Assembly: GCA_900315315.1 (NCBI GenBank)
Contig: OMYT01000012.1
Location: 1 to 64,000, forward strand
DNA: 64,000 nt
Origin: an uncultured Eubacteriales bacterium
Lineage (GTDB): Bacteria > Bacillota > Clostridia > Christensenellales > Aristaeellaceae
Reading direction: 5' to 3'
Shown here: positions 33,897-42,346 of the stretch, in pieces
Position numbering within the stretch: the stretch's first letter is position 1
Layout: every line of letters begins with the position of its first letter
Notes under the pieces: generated by a model
Database searches by the model: none
Seen by the model: the letters and a program-made list of their open reading frames with translations, nothing else
What the model was told of the DNA's origin: nothing
Made by a program: the position numbers and the translations under genes

Positions 33897-35615
33897 ATGA
33901 CGATTCAGGAAAACTATGAACAGTGGCTGAAGGATTTTGCCAATGATCCGGAAACAATCAAAGAACTGGAAGCTATCCGGGATGACGAGAAAGAGATAGA
34001 AGACCGTTTTTATACCGAGCTGAGCTTCGGTACGGCCGGTATGCGCGGTGTGCTCGGAGCGGGGATGAACCGCATGAACAAGTATAACGTGCGGCGCGCT
34101 ACGAGGGGACTTGCCCGTTACCTGCTTGAGAAGCCGGAAGAGGCGAAGCGGGGTGTTGTGATCGCTTATGACAGCCGCCGCTGCAGCGCTGAATTTGCAA
34201 AGGATACTGCATTGGTGCTGTGTGCGGAAGGTGTGCCGGCCTTCCTGTTTGATGCGCTGCGCCCTGTTCCGATCCTGAGCTATGCGGTGCGCCATTTGCA
34301 CGCGATTGCCGGCGTGGTGATCACGGCAAGTCACAATCCGCCCCAATACAACGGGTATAAGGTATACGGTGAGGATGGCGCTCAGGTTGGCCCGGAAGCC
34401 GCGGAAGGTATCACCCGGATCATCCGGGCGACCGCGTATACGGATTGTGTGCTGATGGACGAGCAGGAGGCCCTTGATAAGGGCCTGCTGAAGATCATCG
34501 GATGCAAAGAAGTGGACGACGATTATATCGCAGATGTAAAAACGCTGAGCATCAATCCTGAACTGCTCCGGAAGGAAGGACCGAAGCTGAACATCGTCTA
34601 TTCCCCGCTTCACGGGAGCGGTAATGTACCGGTCCGCCGGGTGCTGAAAGAAATCGGCCTGACCAACGTGGCAGTCGTGAAGGAACAGGAAATGCCGGAC
34701 CCGAACTTCAGCACGATCAAGGTTCCGAATCCGGAGGATCCGGGCGCTTACGAGCTGGCTTTCAAACTGGCGGCGGAAGTCGGTGCAAACGTCATCTTTG
34801 CCACGGATCCGGACTGTGACCGGCTGGGTGTTGCGGTCAAGGACGGAAAGGGCGAATGGCATTTGCTGACCGGAAACGACATCGGATGTGTGATGCTGCA
34901 CTACATCCTGAGCAGCAAACAGAAAGCCGGGACGCTGCCGAAGGATGGCGCGGCGGTGCGGAGCATCGTATCCACCAGCCTGGCAAACCGGATCTGCGAC
35001 AGCTTCGGCGTGGCCATGTTCGAAACGCTGACAGGCTTTAAGTTTATCGGCGAAAAGATTCAGCAGTTCATGGACAAGGGGGACCACACTTTCCTGTTTG
35101 GCTTTGAGGAAAGCTACGGCTTCCTTTCCAGCACGTTTGTGCGGGATAAAGACGGCGTGAACGCCAGTCTGCTGATCAGTGAAGTGGCATGCGCCTGCAT
35201 GGCCGAAGGGATTACACTGTATGACCGTGTGCAGCAGATTTTTAAGGAATACGGCTACTTCGTGGAAAAAGTGGTTTCCACGACACTGCCGGGCAAAGAT
35301 GGCTTGACCCGGATGAAGGAGATTATGACCGGGCTGCGGGCGAATCCGCCGAGAGAGATCGCAGGGCTGAAGGTGACCGCGGTGCGTGATTATCTCAAGG
35401 GAGTGCGGACTGCGAACGGAAAGGAAGAACCTACGGGCTTGCCGACATCCGACGTGCTGTACTTTGAACTGGAAGGCGGATGCTGGGTATGCGTACGGCC
35501 CAGCGGAACGGAACCGAAGATCAAGCTGTACGTGAATACCAACGATAAGACGCAGGAAGCTGCAAATGCATTGAATGACAGGCTCTGCGAAGCCAGCAAG
35601 GCCTTGATGGTATAA
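33897..35615 (+). CDS. Alpha-phosphoglucomutase / phosphomannomutase family
   Basis: This 572-residue enzyme interconverts glucose 1-phosphate and glucose 6-phosphate or a related hexose phosphate. Visible motifs are SFGTAGMRGVLGAGMNRMN, the phosphoserine loop ITASHNPPQYNGYK, the metal loop ATDPDCDRLG, the sugar loop GFEESYGF and the phosphate loop RPSGTEPKIK. This matches the long PgcA-type mutases of Firmicutes. A TTG at 33891 is in frame, but ATG at 33897 is 8 bases from AAAGGCGG and is preferred. The gene is the first of a same-strand run with the YesL-like and methyltransferase genes. Confidence 0.94.
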   Translation: MTIQENYEQWLKDFANDPETIKELEAIRDDEKEIEDRFYTELSFGTAGMRGVLGAGMNRMNKYNVRRATRGLARYLLEKPEEAKRGVVIAYDSRRCSAEFAKDTALVLCAEGVPAFLFDALRPVPILSYAVRHLHAIAGVVITASHNPPQYNGYKVYGEDGAQVGPEAAEGITRIIRATAYTDCVLMDEQEALDKGLLKIIGCKEVDDDYIADVKTLSINPELLRKEGPKLNIVYSPLHGSGNVPVRRVLKEIGLTNVAVVKEQEMPDPNFSTIKVPNPEDPGAYELAFKLAAEVGANVIFATDPDCDRLGVAVKDGKGEWHLLTGNDIGCVMLHYILSSKQKAGTLPKDGAAVRSIVSTSLANRICDSFGVAMFETLTGFKFIGEKIQQFMDKGDHTFLFGFEESYGFLSSTFVRDKDGVNASLLISEVACACMAEGITLYDRVQQIFKEYGYFVEKVVSTTLPGKDGLTRMKEIMTGLRANPPREIAGLKVTAVRDYLKGVRTANGKEEPTGLPTSDVLYFELEGGCWVCVRPSGTEPKIKLYVNTNDKTQEAANALNDRLCEASKALMV

Positions 35616-35637
35616 TAATAGGAGCGGGGGAACGATC

Positions 35638-36678
35638 ATGTTTGGACGGTTTATGAACAACTTCTACTACGGGAAAAGCGGGAAGGGCGATTTCCGGAAG
35701 GAGGATCTGCCTGCAACCCGGAAACAGCTGTTCTTCGATACGCTGAGAACCCGGTTCAGTGCGCTGTTCAGGCTCAACCTGCTGTACATGATCGTTTTTC
35801 TTCCGACGATGATATTGCTGCTGATCAATTTCACGACCATGCTTTCAACGATGACCAACCTGCTGATGGTCCGGGATAACGATTATTCTGCCTATGTGGA
35901 GATAATCCAGGAAAGCGGCACCGAGGCCAGAATCAGTGAAGAACAGTTCAACGAGTTGAAAAGCGCAGATCTTGATCCTGCAGACCTGATTGACAGCACG
36001 ATTTTCAAGGTGCTGATCTGGCTGATTCCCTGCTTCGCCATCACCGGTCCCTTTACATCCGGACTGAGCTATGTTACGAGAAACTGGGCAAGGGATGAGC
36101 ACGCTTTCATGTGGTCCGATTTCAAGGACGCGGTCAAAGAAAACTGGAAACAGGGGCTGGTGCTTTCCGTAATCACGTCGGTGATGCCGCTGCTGGTTTA
36201 TGTAGGATGGAAATTCTACGGACAGATGGCCGGGCAGAATCCCATCATGTTTGTCCCGCAGGTGCTGGTGGCGCTGGTGGCGGTGATCTGGGCACTCAGC
36301 ATCACTTATATGCATCCTCTGGCGGTAACCTATGAACTGAAGATGAGGGACGTAATCCGGAACGGGTTACTGCTTGCTGTTGCCCGGCTGCCGATGAGTG
36401 TCGGAATCCGGTTGCTGCACTGTGTGCCGGCGTTGATCTGCGGGGCATTGATTTATCTGTGGAGCCCGATGATCGGCATGCTGATCCTGTTTGCATACTA
36501 TTGCCTGATCGGTTTCTCCCTGAGCCGTTTTGTGACCGCCAGCTATACCAATGCTGTCTTTGACCGGTATATCAATCCCCGGATTGAAGGCGCAAAGGTA
36601 AATCAGGGTCTGCGGAAACCGGAAGATGACGATGAGGATGAGACAGACGAAGAGGATAGGAAGGACGAAGAAGGCTGA
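35638..36678 (+). CDS. YesL/DUF624-like membrane protein
   Basis: This 346-residue protein has about five to six membrane helices. The first follows RTRFSALFRLNLLYMIVFLPTMI. The central part ITGPFTSGLSYVTRNWARDEH and WSDFKDAVKENWKQGLVLSVI matches the YesL (DUF624) pattern. An extra ~60-residue loop (about 70-125) and an acidic C-terminal tail (DDDEDETDEEDRKDEEG) are not typical. YesL-like genes often lie next to sugar uptake or sugar phosphate genes, and phosphoglucomutase is 22 bases upstream. Function is unknown. Confidence 0.72.
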   Translation: MFGRFMNNFYYGKSGKGDFRKEDLPATRKQLFFDTLRTRFSALFRLNLLYMIVFLPTMILLLINFTTMLSTMTNLLMVRDNDYSAYVEIIQESGTEARISEEQFNELKSADLDPADLIDSTIFKVLIWLIPCFAITGPFTSGLSYVTRNWARDEHAFMWSDFKDAVKENWKQGLVLSVITSVMPLLVYVGWKFYGQMAGQNPIMFVPQVLVALVAVIWALSITYMHPLAVTYELKMRDVIRNGLLLAVARLPMSVGIRLLHCVPALICGALIYLWSPMIGMLILFAYYCLIGFSLSRFVTASYTNAVFDRYINPRIEGAKVNQGLRKPEDDDEDETDEEDRKDEEG

Positions 36679-36680
36679 TC

Positions 36681-37427
36681 ATGTACCAGGATTTTGCGGA
36701 AATCTATGACGGACTGATGAACGACGTAGACTATGAAAGCTGGGCGGAATATTATACCCGCCTGCTTTCGATTTACGGGATCCGCAGTGGGAAAATCTGC
36801 GAATGCGCATGCGGTACCGGCGGCCTTACCCTGCCGCTTCAGCACCGCGGGTTTCAGATGACGGGTGTGGACCTGAGCCGTGAGATGTTATGGCAGGCAG
36901 CACAAAAGGCACGAAAGAACGGAATGAATATCCCATTCGTTCAGCAGGATATGCGATCCCTGAATCTTCACAAACCGGTGGACGCTGTGCTTGCTACCTG
37001 CGACGGTGTGAATTATCTGATGACAGATGAAGACCTGCTGAGTTTTTTCCGCGCAGCCAAAAGGGCTATCCGGCCAGGCGGCGCGTTGATTTTTGATGTT
37101 TCCACCCCGCACAAGCTGAAGAATATTCTGTGCTCGGGACTGATGTGCGAAGATCGGCCGGAGATTACCTATCTCTGGCAGAATACCTGGCATGAACGGG
37201 CGCAGACAGTGGATCTGGATCTGTGTTTCTTTGTCCGGGAGGCGGACGGAAAATACCGTCGGATGGAAGAACATCAGAGTCAGCGGGCCTGGGATACGGA
37301 AACGCTGAAGAACGGGCTGTGGAAGGCCGGGTTCAGAGGTGTGTGCATGTACAGTGAGGCTACGCTGAATCCCGCGAAAGAGCAGGACCAGAGGTGGCAT
37401 ATTGCTGCAGTGAATCCGGAAAGTTAG
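36681..37427 (+). CDS. Class I SAM-dependent methyltransferase
   Basis: This 248-residue protein starts MYQDFAEIYDGLMNDVDYESW, typical of the YwqC/YqeM-like Firmicute group. It has the SAM-binding motif ICECACGTGGLTLPL, the acidic end of strand 2 in TGVDLSREML, QDMRSLNL and the post-motif LATCDGVNYLM. It starts 3 bases after the previous stop codon. The substrate is unknown. Confidence 0.88.
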   Translation: MYQDFAEIYDGLMNDVDYESWAEYYTRLLSIYGIRSGKICECACGTGGLTLPLQHRGFQMTGVDLSREMLWQAAQKARKNGMNIPFVQQDMRSLNLHKPVDAVLATCDGVNYLMTDEDLLSFFRAAKRAIRPGGALIFDVSTPHKLKNILCSGLMCEDRPEITYLWQNTWHERAQTVDLDLCFFVREADGKYRRMEEHQSQRAWDTETLKNGLWKAGFRGVCMYSEATLNPAKEQDQRWHIAAVNPES

Positions 37428-37465
37428 GTTTTCCTGACTTTCCGGACTGACGAAAGAAAGAGATA

Positions 37466-37511
37466 TCGCGCACCGCGCGCGGCAGGACCAGGGCTTTTCC
37501 TGGATCTTCGG
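37466..37511 (+). repeat. Repeat R14 (truncated fragment)
   Basis: ATCGCGCACCGCGCGCGGCA, GGACCAGGGCTTTTCC, TGGATCTTCGG correspond to the end of the GC-rich block of R12 joined to a shortened core stem-loop. The terminal CTTCGGAGAGG supplies the ribosome binding site of hslO. Confidence 0.65.
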
Positions 37512-37522
37512 AGAGGTTTTTT

Positions 37523-38413
37523 GTGGAAATGATTAATAAAGACGAGATGCTTCAGATTGACCTGTGCGACGGACAGGTGCGGGTGATGCTTTGCGAGACA
37601 ACGCAGACGGTCCAGCGGTGCGCGGATATTCACGGATGCACGCCGGTATGTACTGCGGCGCTCGGCCGGCTGATCACCGGAACGTCGATGCTGGGCATCA
37701 TGATGAAAGGCGAAAAAGAAAATGTCACGGTTACCGTCAAGGGAGACGGTCCGATGGGAACGCTGGTAGCTGTGGCGGATCACGGAAAAATCCGTGCCTG
37801 CGCTGATGATCCGAAGGTGGACCTGCCATTGAGGGAAGACGGCAAACTGGACGTTGGCGGCGCAGTGGGTCATCACGGACGGATGATCGTGATCAAGGAT
37901 TTGAACCTGAAGGAAAACTATATCGGACAAAGTGAACTTGTGAGCGGCGAGATTGCGATGGATTTTGCCCAGTATTTCACAGTATCCGAGCAGCAGCCCT
38001 CACTGGTGGCGTTGGGAGTGCTGGTCAGCGGGGAAACGGTTTTGAAGGCCGGCGGGCTTCTGATTCAGCCGCTGCCTGGATGCCCGGACGAGATTATTGA
38101 CCAGTTGGAGCTGAGGAGCCCGATGTTTGCGGACATCAGCCGGGAAATGACTTTTGCGCCGATTGAGCAGCTGTGTGAAGATTGGTTCCGGGGGATGAAC
38201 CCGAGAATACTGGAGAGGACACCGGTTTCCTATACCTGCAGCTGCGGCAGGGAACGGATGGAACGGGCGCTGATTTCCCTGGGGCAAAAGGAACTGACGG
38301 AACTGATTAATGAGGATCAGGGAGCAGAACTGGTTTGCCACTTCTGCCACAGCAAGTATTTCTTTACGACGGAGCAGCTGCGGGAACTGCTGAAGGAGGC
38401 CGGGAAGAAATGA
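37523..38413 (+). CDS. hslO: Hsp33 redox-regulated chaperone
   Basis: This 296-residue chaperone is activated by oxidation of a C-terminal zinc site. The four zinc Cys are in TCSCGRER and VCHFCHSKY. The core has TAALGRLITGTSMLG, VKGDGPMGTLVAVADHG and SELVSGEIAMDFAQYFTVSEQQPS. GGAGAGG lies 6 bases before the GTG at 37523; an ATG two codons later is 12 bases away, so GTG is preferred. The stop overlaps the start of the next gene. In a strict anaerobe it would help survive oxygen exposure. Confidence 0.95.
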   Translation: MEMINKDEMLQIDLCDGQVRVMLCETTQTVQRCADIHGCTPVCTAALGRLITGTSMLGIMMKGEKENVTVTVKGDGPMGTLVAVADHGKIRACADDPKVDLPLREDGKLDVGGAVGHHGRMIVIKDLNLKENYIGQSELVSGEIAMDFAQYFTVSEQQPSLVALGVLVSGETVLKAGGLLIQPLPGCPDEIIDQLELRSPMFADISREMTFAPIEQLCEDWFRGMNPRILERTPVSYTCSCGRERMERALISLGQKELTELINEDQGAELVCHFCHSKYFFTTEQLRELLKEAGKK

Positions 38414-39246
38414 AGATGCCGATTATTAACTTTGATGAGCATTTCGCGGATTTCACGTCGGAATGGATGAAGAACCATCAGCAGGATTACGAAAACTTCG
38501 ATCAGATGGAAGAAGATATGCCGCGCATCTATCTGGCGTTTCTGAATACCCGCGCGAAGTGGCTCGGCGGAGTGACTCCCGGGAGTTATTTCACACAGTT
38601 TGAAGATCCGAAGGTGCTGGTGGACTGGCTGGCGGCTTACTGTGAGGAAGGGACACCTGTGCCGGACTTGCTGCTTGAACAGATTACGATGGTCGGAAAG
38701 CCCTGTGAAAAGAGACTTCTGGAGCTGCTTAAGGATGATGAAGCATCGGATGAAGCACGGATGATCGCGGTGGAACTGCTGCGGGAAATGGATAGTACGC
38801 TGCCGAAAATGCAGTATATCCATTGGCAGCTGGACAGAGCGCCGAAGGACGAACTGAAGGATAATGCACTGGAGAGCCTGATCCTGATGGGAGATTGCGT
38901 AGTTCAGCCGATCCTGCAGGAACTGCCAAAGGCAAATGCAGCCGGAGAGGAAGCGCTGCTGGAGGTGCTGAGCCATTTTCCGGGGAATGAACAGACATTC
39001 AGGCTTGGAATGAAGCTGTTTCGGGAACGGAAAGAACGCCGGGCGCTGTTTGCCGGCTACCTGGCGAAGCTGGGTGATGACAGGGCGCTGCCCGAACTGA
39101 CAGAAGCAGCCGGAGAGCCCGGATTGTCCTATCTGGCTTTTATTGAGATCCGGAACGCGATCGAGACCCTTGGGGGAGTTTGCCCGGAGCGGGAATATGA
39201 TGATGATCCGGAATATGAGGCTTTAAGAGACCTCGATCTGACATAA
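38410..39246 (+). CDS. HEAT-like helical repeat protein, function unknown
   Basis: This 278-residue acidic protein has paired helices typical of HEAT-like repeats (KRLLELLKDDEASDEARMIAVELLREM, then DNALESLILMGDCVVQPILQELP and EALLEVLSHFPG). It has no signal peptide or membrane segment. The start overlaps the hslO stop codon (ATGA), so both are translated together. The partner or ligand is not known, and a protein-binding role is only inferred from the fold. Confidence 0.65.
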   Translation: MKMPIINFDEHFADFTSEWMKNHQQDYENFDQMEEDMPRIYLAFLNTRAKWLGGVTPGSYFTQFEDPKVLVDWLAAYCEEGTPVPDLLLEQITMVGKPCEKRLLELLKDDEASDEARMIAVELLREMDSTLPKMQYIHWQLDRAPKDELKDNALESLILMGDCVVQPILQELPKANAAGEEALLEVLSHFPGNEQTFRLGMKLFRERKERRALFAGYLAKLGDDRALPELTEAAGEPGLSYLAFIEIRNAIETLGGVCPEREYDDDPEYEALRDLDLT

Positions 39247-39247
39247 G

Positions 39248-39283
39248 AACCGGGGCATTCCGATCGCCCATTTTCGGGTGGCC
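39248..39283 (+). repeat. Repeat R15 (degenerate core)
   Basis: CCGGGGCATTCCGATCGCCC, ATTTTCGGG keeps the CCGATCGCCC centre and the final TTCGG of the family but has lost the pairing outer stem. Confidence 0.5.
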
Positions 39284-39303
39284 TCATAAAAAAGGGCGGC
39301 ATA

Positions 39304-41265
39304 GTGAAGATGGAAAAAAGGGAGTGTGAAACCGGAATGCTGTGTCCGAGATGCGGATATTACTCTGAGCGGGAGGATACTGTTTGCCCTGAATGCGGTG
39401 AGATTCTGACATATGCTTCCGGTGCTCCGGGAGAAGGGGCTGAAATGATCCGTCAGGGCAAACGTGCCAGACAGGCAGTCCGTACCGCCACCGGTAAAGA
39501 AAGCCCTGAGGCCAGGAGAAAAAGACGCAGCGGTGCGAGTCATGCGACAATCGATATGCCTGCCGTGCAGGATAACCGGACACAGGATACTCCGGAGGTT
39601 TATACGGTATCGGATGCACCGGATGCGGATGAAGAAGGCAATATAGGATTCGAGCGAAGACGCAGAACAGTCTATGATGAAAACACGGCGCGGGAGGAAG
39701 AAGCGGAACTGTATTCTGCCCGGATGGAAAGCAACAGACGGCAGAAGATGAAAATGATCAACTGGATTAAGATTGCTCTGATTGCTGTTGTGGCACTGGT
39801 GCTGGTGATCGTCGGCGGGTGGCTTTTCCTGAACAAGACGGAAGCCGGGCAAAAAATCATGGCACGTATCGGAAAGGATGCATCATCAGCCGCCCTGTGG
39901 GCTGTCGGTGAAGAACGCATGAACAGCGGGGATATTGACGGGGCGATTGCTGATTTTGAAAAGGCGAAGATACAGGACGAAGCGGAAGGCGTTGTCGACG
40001 TGGACGGCCTGCTGATGCTTGGCAGCGCATATGAATCCGCCGGAAACCAGGAAGCGGCAGCAGCGCTGTATGAGCAGATCTATACGGATACACCTTCACG
40101 GACGGAAGCTTATATCAACCACATCCGCATTCTGCAGAGCACCGGTGATTCCAAAGATCTGGCCAAGGCGGGCGAGCTGATGAAGCTCGCATACAAAAAT
40201 ACGGGAGACACTTCCTTTCAGACTCAGCGGCGGGATCTGCTGCCTGCACCGCCGGAGGTTGATCTGACAGCCGGATACTATGAAACAAAAAAATACATCG
40301 CGATCACTTCCTATCAGGGATACGATGTCTATTATACTTTTGATGAAAATGCGGAATTGCCTTCCGGCGGCACCTTGTATACCGAGCGGGTTTTCCTGGA
40401 TGAGGGAATCCATACGCTCAGGGCAGTAGCGGTCAAGGATGATCTGGTGTCGGATGAACTGAAAGGTGTTTATAAGATAATCATGCCGTCTCCCCAGACG
40501 CCCCAGTGCAATCTGGCGCCGGGAGCTTATAAAACACGCCAGCGGGTTAAGCTGAAACCGGGCCAGGACAATCTGAATGATGATGATATAGTGATCTACT
40601 ATACGGTGGACGGCTCCAATCCGGATGCTGACTGCCCAATATATAACGGCGAGCCGGTGCAGCTTCCGAGCGGGCATACCGTTGTTCTCAAGGCTGTTGC
40701 TGTGAATAAATACAACAAAGTATCCAATATGCTGGAAAGAAGATACAAGATCGAAGCAAAGCCTTATCCGCAAACGGCCTGGGAACTGACGGAGAATATT
40801 GGAGGGCTGGAGCTGAACAGGACGTCCATGATTGATTTCCAGACAGCATATGGCGAGGGAACCCAGGAAACGCTGGACAACTATGAAGGTTTTGAGGGTG
40901 AGTGCCGCAAGCTTACCTATGACTGGGGATATGCGGTGATGACGCTGGCCAAGCGAAGCTGGGTGCTGGTAGAACTGTATTTTACGGATTCGACAGTATT
41001 CAGGGCACCCCGGGAAACCGGCGTTGGCAGCCCAGAGGATTTCGTTATCGGGAAATTCAAGGATCTGGGACAGCTTCCGAGTACCAGCGGAAACCGCGGG
41101 CTGTATGCGTTGGATAACGGATCGGACGGCAAAATCTGGCTGCAGGAGGATGACTCCAGGATTATCCGTTACCGGATCCGTAATGAGGGCCACTGGTATC
41201 AGCTGGAATATTATGTCAGTAAGAGCGGCACGGTGACTGCTGTCGACTGGAAGTATATACCGTAA
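39304..41265 (+). CDS. Zinc-ribbon, TPR and chitobiase-C domain membrane protein
   Basis: This 653-residue protein has a zinc ribbon (CPRCGYY, CPECGE, about 14-36), a basic cytoplasmic linker, a membrane helix (IKIALIAVVALVLVIVGGWLF, ~153-176), two or three TPR-like helical pairs (~196-290) and two beta-sandwich repeats of the chitobiase C-terminal type (~315-392, 399-483), with YYTFDENA and YYTVDGSNP. The last ~170 residues are unassigned. GTG at 39304 is 4 bases from AAGGGCGG. The ATG at 39337, just before the zinc ribbon, is an alternative. It resembles in plan the protein at 58973. A cell-surface assembly or sensing role is inferred. Confidence 0.8.
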   Translation: MKMEKRECETGMLCPRCGYYSEREDTVCPECGEILTYASGAPGEGAEMIRQGKRARQAVRTATGKESPEARRKRRSGASHATIDMPAVQDNRTQDTPEVYTVSDAPDADEEGNIGFERRRRTVYDENTAREEEAELYSARMESNRRQKMKMINWIKIALIAVVALVLVIVGGWLFLNKTEAGQKIMARIGKDASSAALWAVGEERMNSGDIDGAIADFEKAKIQDEAEGVVDVDGLLMLGSAYESAGNQEAAAALYEQIYTDTPSRTEAYINHIRILQSTGDSKDLAKAGELMKLAYKNTGDTSFQTQRRDLLPAPPEVDLTAGYYETKKYIAITSYQGYDVYYTFDENAELPSGGTLYTERVFLDEGIHTLRAVAVKDDLVSDELKGVYKIIMPSPQTPQCNLAPGAYKTRQRVKLKPGQDNLNDDDIVIYYTVDGSNPDADCPIYNGEPVQLPSGHTVVLKAVAVNKYNKVSNMLERRYKIEAKPYPQTAWELTENIGGLELNRTSMIDFQTAYGEGTQETLDNYEGFEGECRKLTYDWGYAVMTLAKRSWVLVELYFTDSTVFRAPRETGVGSPEDFVIGKFKDLGQLPSTSGNRGLYALDNGSDGKIWLQEDDSRIIRYRIRNEGHWYQLEYYVSKSGTVTAVDWKYIP

Positions 41266-41331
41266 AAAGGGGGCTTTCCGATCGAAACCAACAAAGGCGC
41301 CACTGGCGCCTTTGCCCCTAAACCCCTTCGG
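41265..41331 (+). repeat. Hairpin repeat R16 (short insert)
   Basis: AAAAGGGGGCTTTCCGATCG and CCCCTAAACCCCTTCGG are the ends. Between them is ACAAAGGCGCCACTGG CGCCTTTG, a palindrome with the CCACTGG core and a distinct stem. It lies between convergent genes. It is the last copy found in the window. Confidence 0.85.
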
Positions 41332-41334
41332 TAT

Positions 41335-42330
41335 TTACTCACCGGACTGGACGGCAGTCAGGGCGATGGTGTTTACGATGTCCTGAACGCTGCATCCGCG
41401 TGAAAGATCGTTGCAAGGCTTTGCAAGCCCTTGCAGGACAGCATAGCACTCTGCGCCGCCGATCCGCTGCGTGATCTTATAACCGATGTTGCCGGCCTGA
41501 AGATCAGGGAAAATGAGGACGTTGGCGCGCCCTGCCACGGAGCTTCCGGGCGCTTTCAGCATGCCGACTTCCGGTACCAGGGCCGCATCCAGCTGCATTT
41601 CACCGTCCAGCAGGAGATCCGGCGCGATTTTGTGCGCAATCTCCACTGCCCGGCGGACTTTATCCACCATTTCATGCTTCGCGCTTCCTTTTGTAGAGAA
41701 TGAAAGCATTGCCACACGGGGTTCTTCGATCCCGCAAAGGACACGAGCGGTTTCAGCGGCGGAAACAGCGATCTGCGCCAGTTCCTCCGCCGTCGGGCAG
41801 GGGACGACCACGCAGTCTGCATAGACCAGTAAACCATCCTGACCGAGGTCCGGATTTGGGCAATTCATCAAAAAACTTGAAGATACAATGTTGATGCCCG
41901 GTTTTGTTTTAATAATTTGCAGGGCGGGACGAAGCATGTCGCCCGTGGAATGGATTGCTCCGGAAACCAGGCCGTCTGCATGGCCCAGCTTGACCATCAG
42001 CATGCCGTAATACATGGGGGTGACTGCCAGGGCGGCGGCCTCCTCCCGGGTCAGGCCCTTTGCTTTACGCAGTTCATACAGCGTATCGGCATATTCGCAC
42101 GTTTTAGGGCTGACGGCGGGATTGATAAGTTCGATGCCGCTGATGTCGGTGCCGGTGCTCTTTGCTGCGGAGGAGATCATATCCGGATTCCCCAGAAGCA
42201 CAGGAATTGCCAGACGTTCATCCCTGACTTTTGCTGCGGCCTGAATCGTGCGGGGTTCTTCTCCCTCCGGAAGGACGATGCGTTTTGGATTCTGCCGGGC
42301 TTTGTTCCATACATGGTCGATCATGGCCAT
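41335..42330 (-). CDS. pta: Phosphate acetyltransferase
   Basis: This 331-residue enzyme converts acetyl-CoA and phosphate to acetyl phosphate. Visible are RIVLPEGEEPRTIQAA, GMLMVKLGHADGLVSGAIHSTGDMLRPAL, VVSS-type SSSFLM, and VGMLKAPGSSVAGRANVLIFPDLQAGNIGYKI, all Pta hallmarks. An earlier ATG (42366) lies within the end of buk; ATG at 42330 is 10 bases from GGGAGG. It follows buk by 16 bases and should be co-transcribed. The sequence is Pta-like rather than the shorter Ptb (phosphate butyryltransferase). Confidence 0.93.
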   Translation of the reverse strand: MAMIDHVWNKARQNPKRIVLPEGEEPRTIQAAAKVRDERLAIPVLLGNPDMISSAAKSTGTDISGIELINPAVSPKTCEYADTLYELRKAKGLTREEAAALAVTPMYYGMLMVKLGHADGLVSGAIHSTGDMLRPALQIIKTKPGINIVSSSFLMNCPNPDLGQDGLLVYADCVVVPCPTAEELAQIAVSAAETARVLCGIEEPRVAMLSFSTKGSAKHEMVDKVRRAVEIAHKIAPDLLLDGEMQLDAALVPEVGMLKAPGSSVAGRANVLIFPDLQAGNIGYKITQRIGGAECYAVLQGLAKPCNDLSRGCSVQDIVNTIALTAVQSGE

Positions 42331-42346
42331 AATCGTTGTTCCTCCC

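Noticed and set aside
33867..35660. A 597-codon reverse-strand frame over the phosphoglucomutase gene
   Set aside because: It is an antisense shadow. The forward frame contains all phosphohexomutase active-site loops.
38335..38409. N-terminal extension of the HEAT-like protein
   Set aside because: The extension is inside hslO. The ATG at 38410 overlaps the hslO stop in the usual coupled way.
2111..41331. The intergenic repeats as ordinary Rho-independent terminators
   Set aside because: They lack a T-run after the stem, also lie upstream of genes, and do not turn with gene direction. Separate true terminators exist at 2218, 7866 and 25060.
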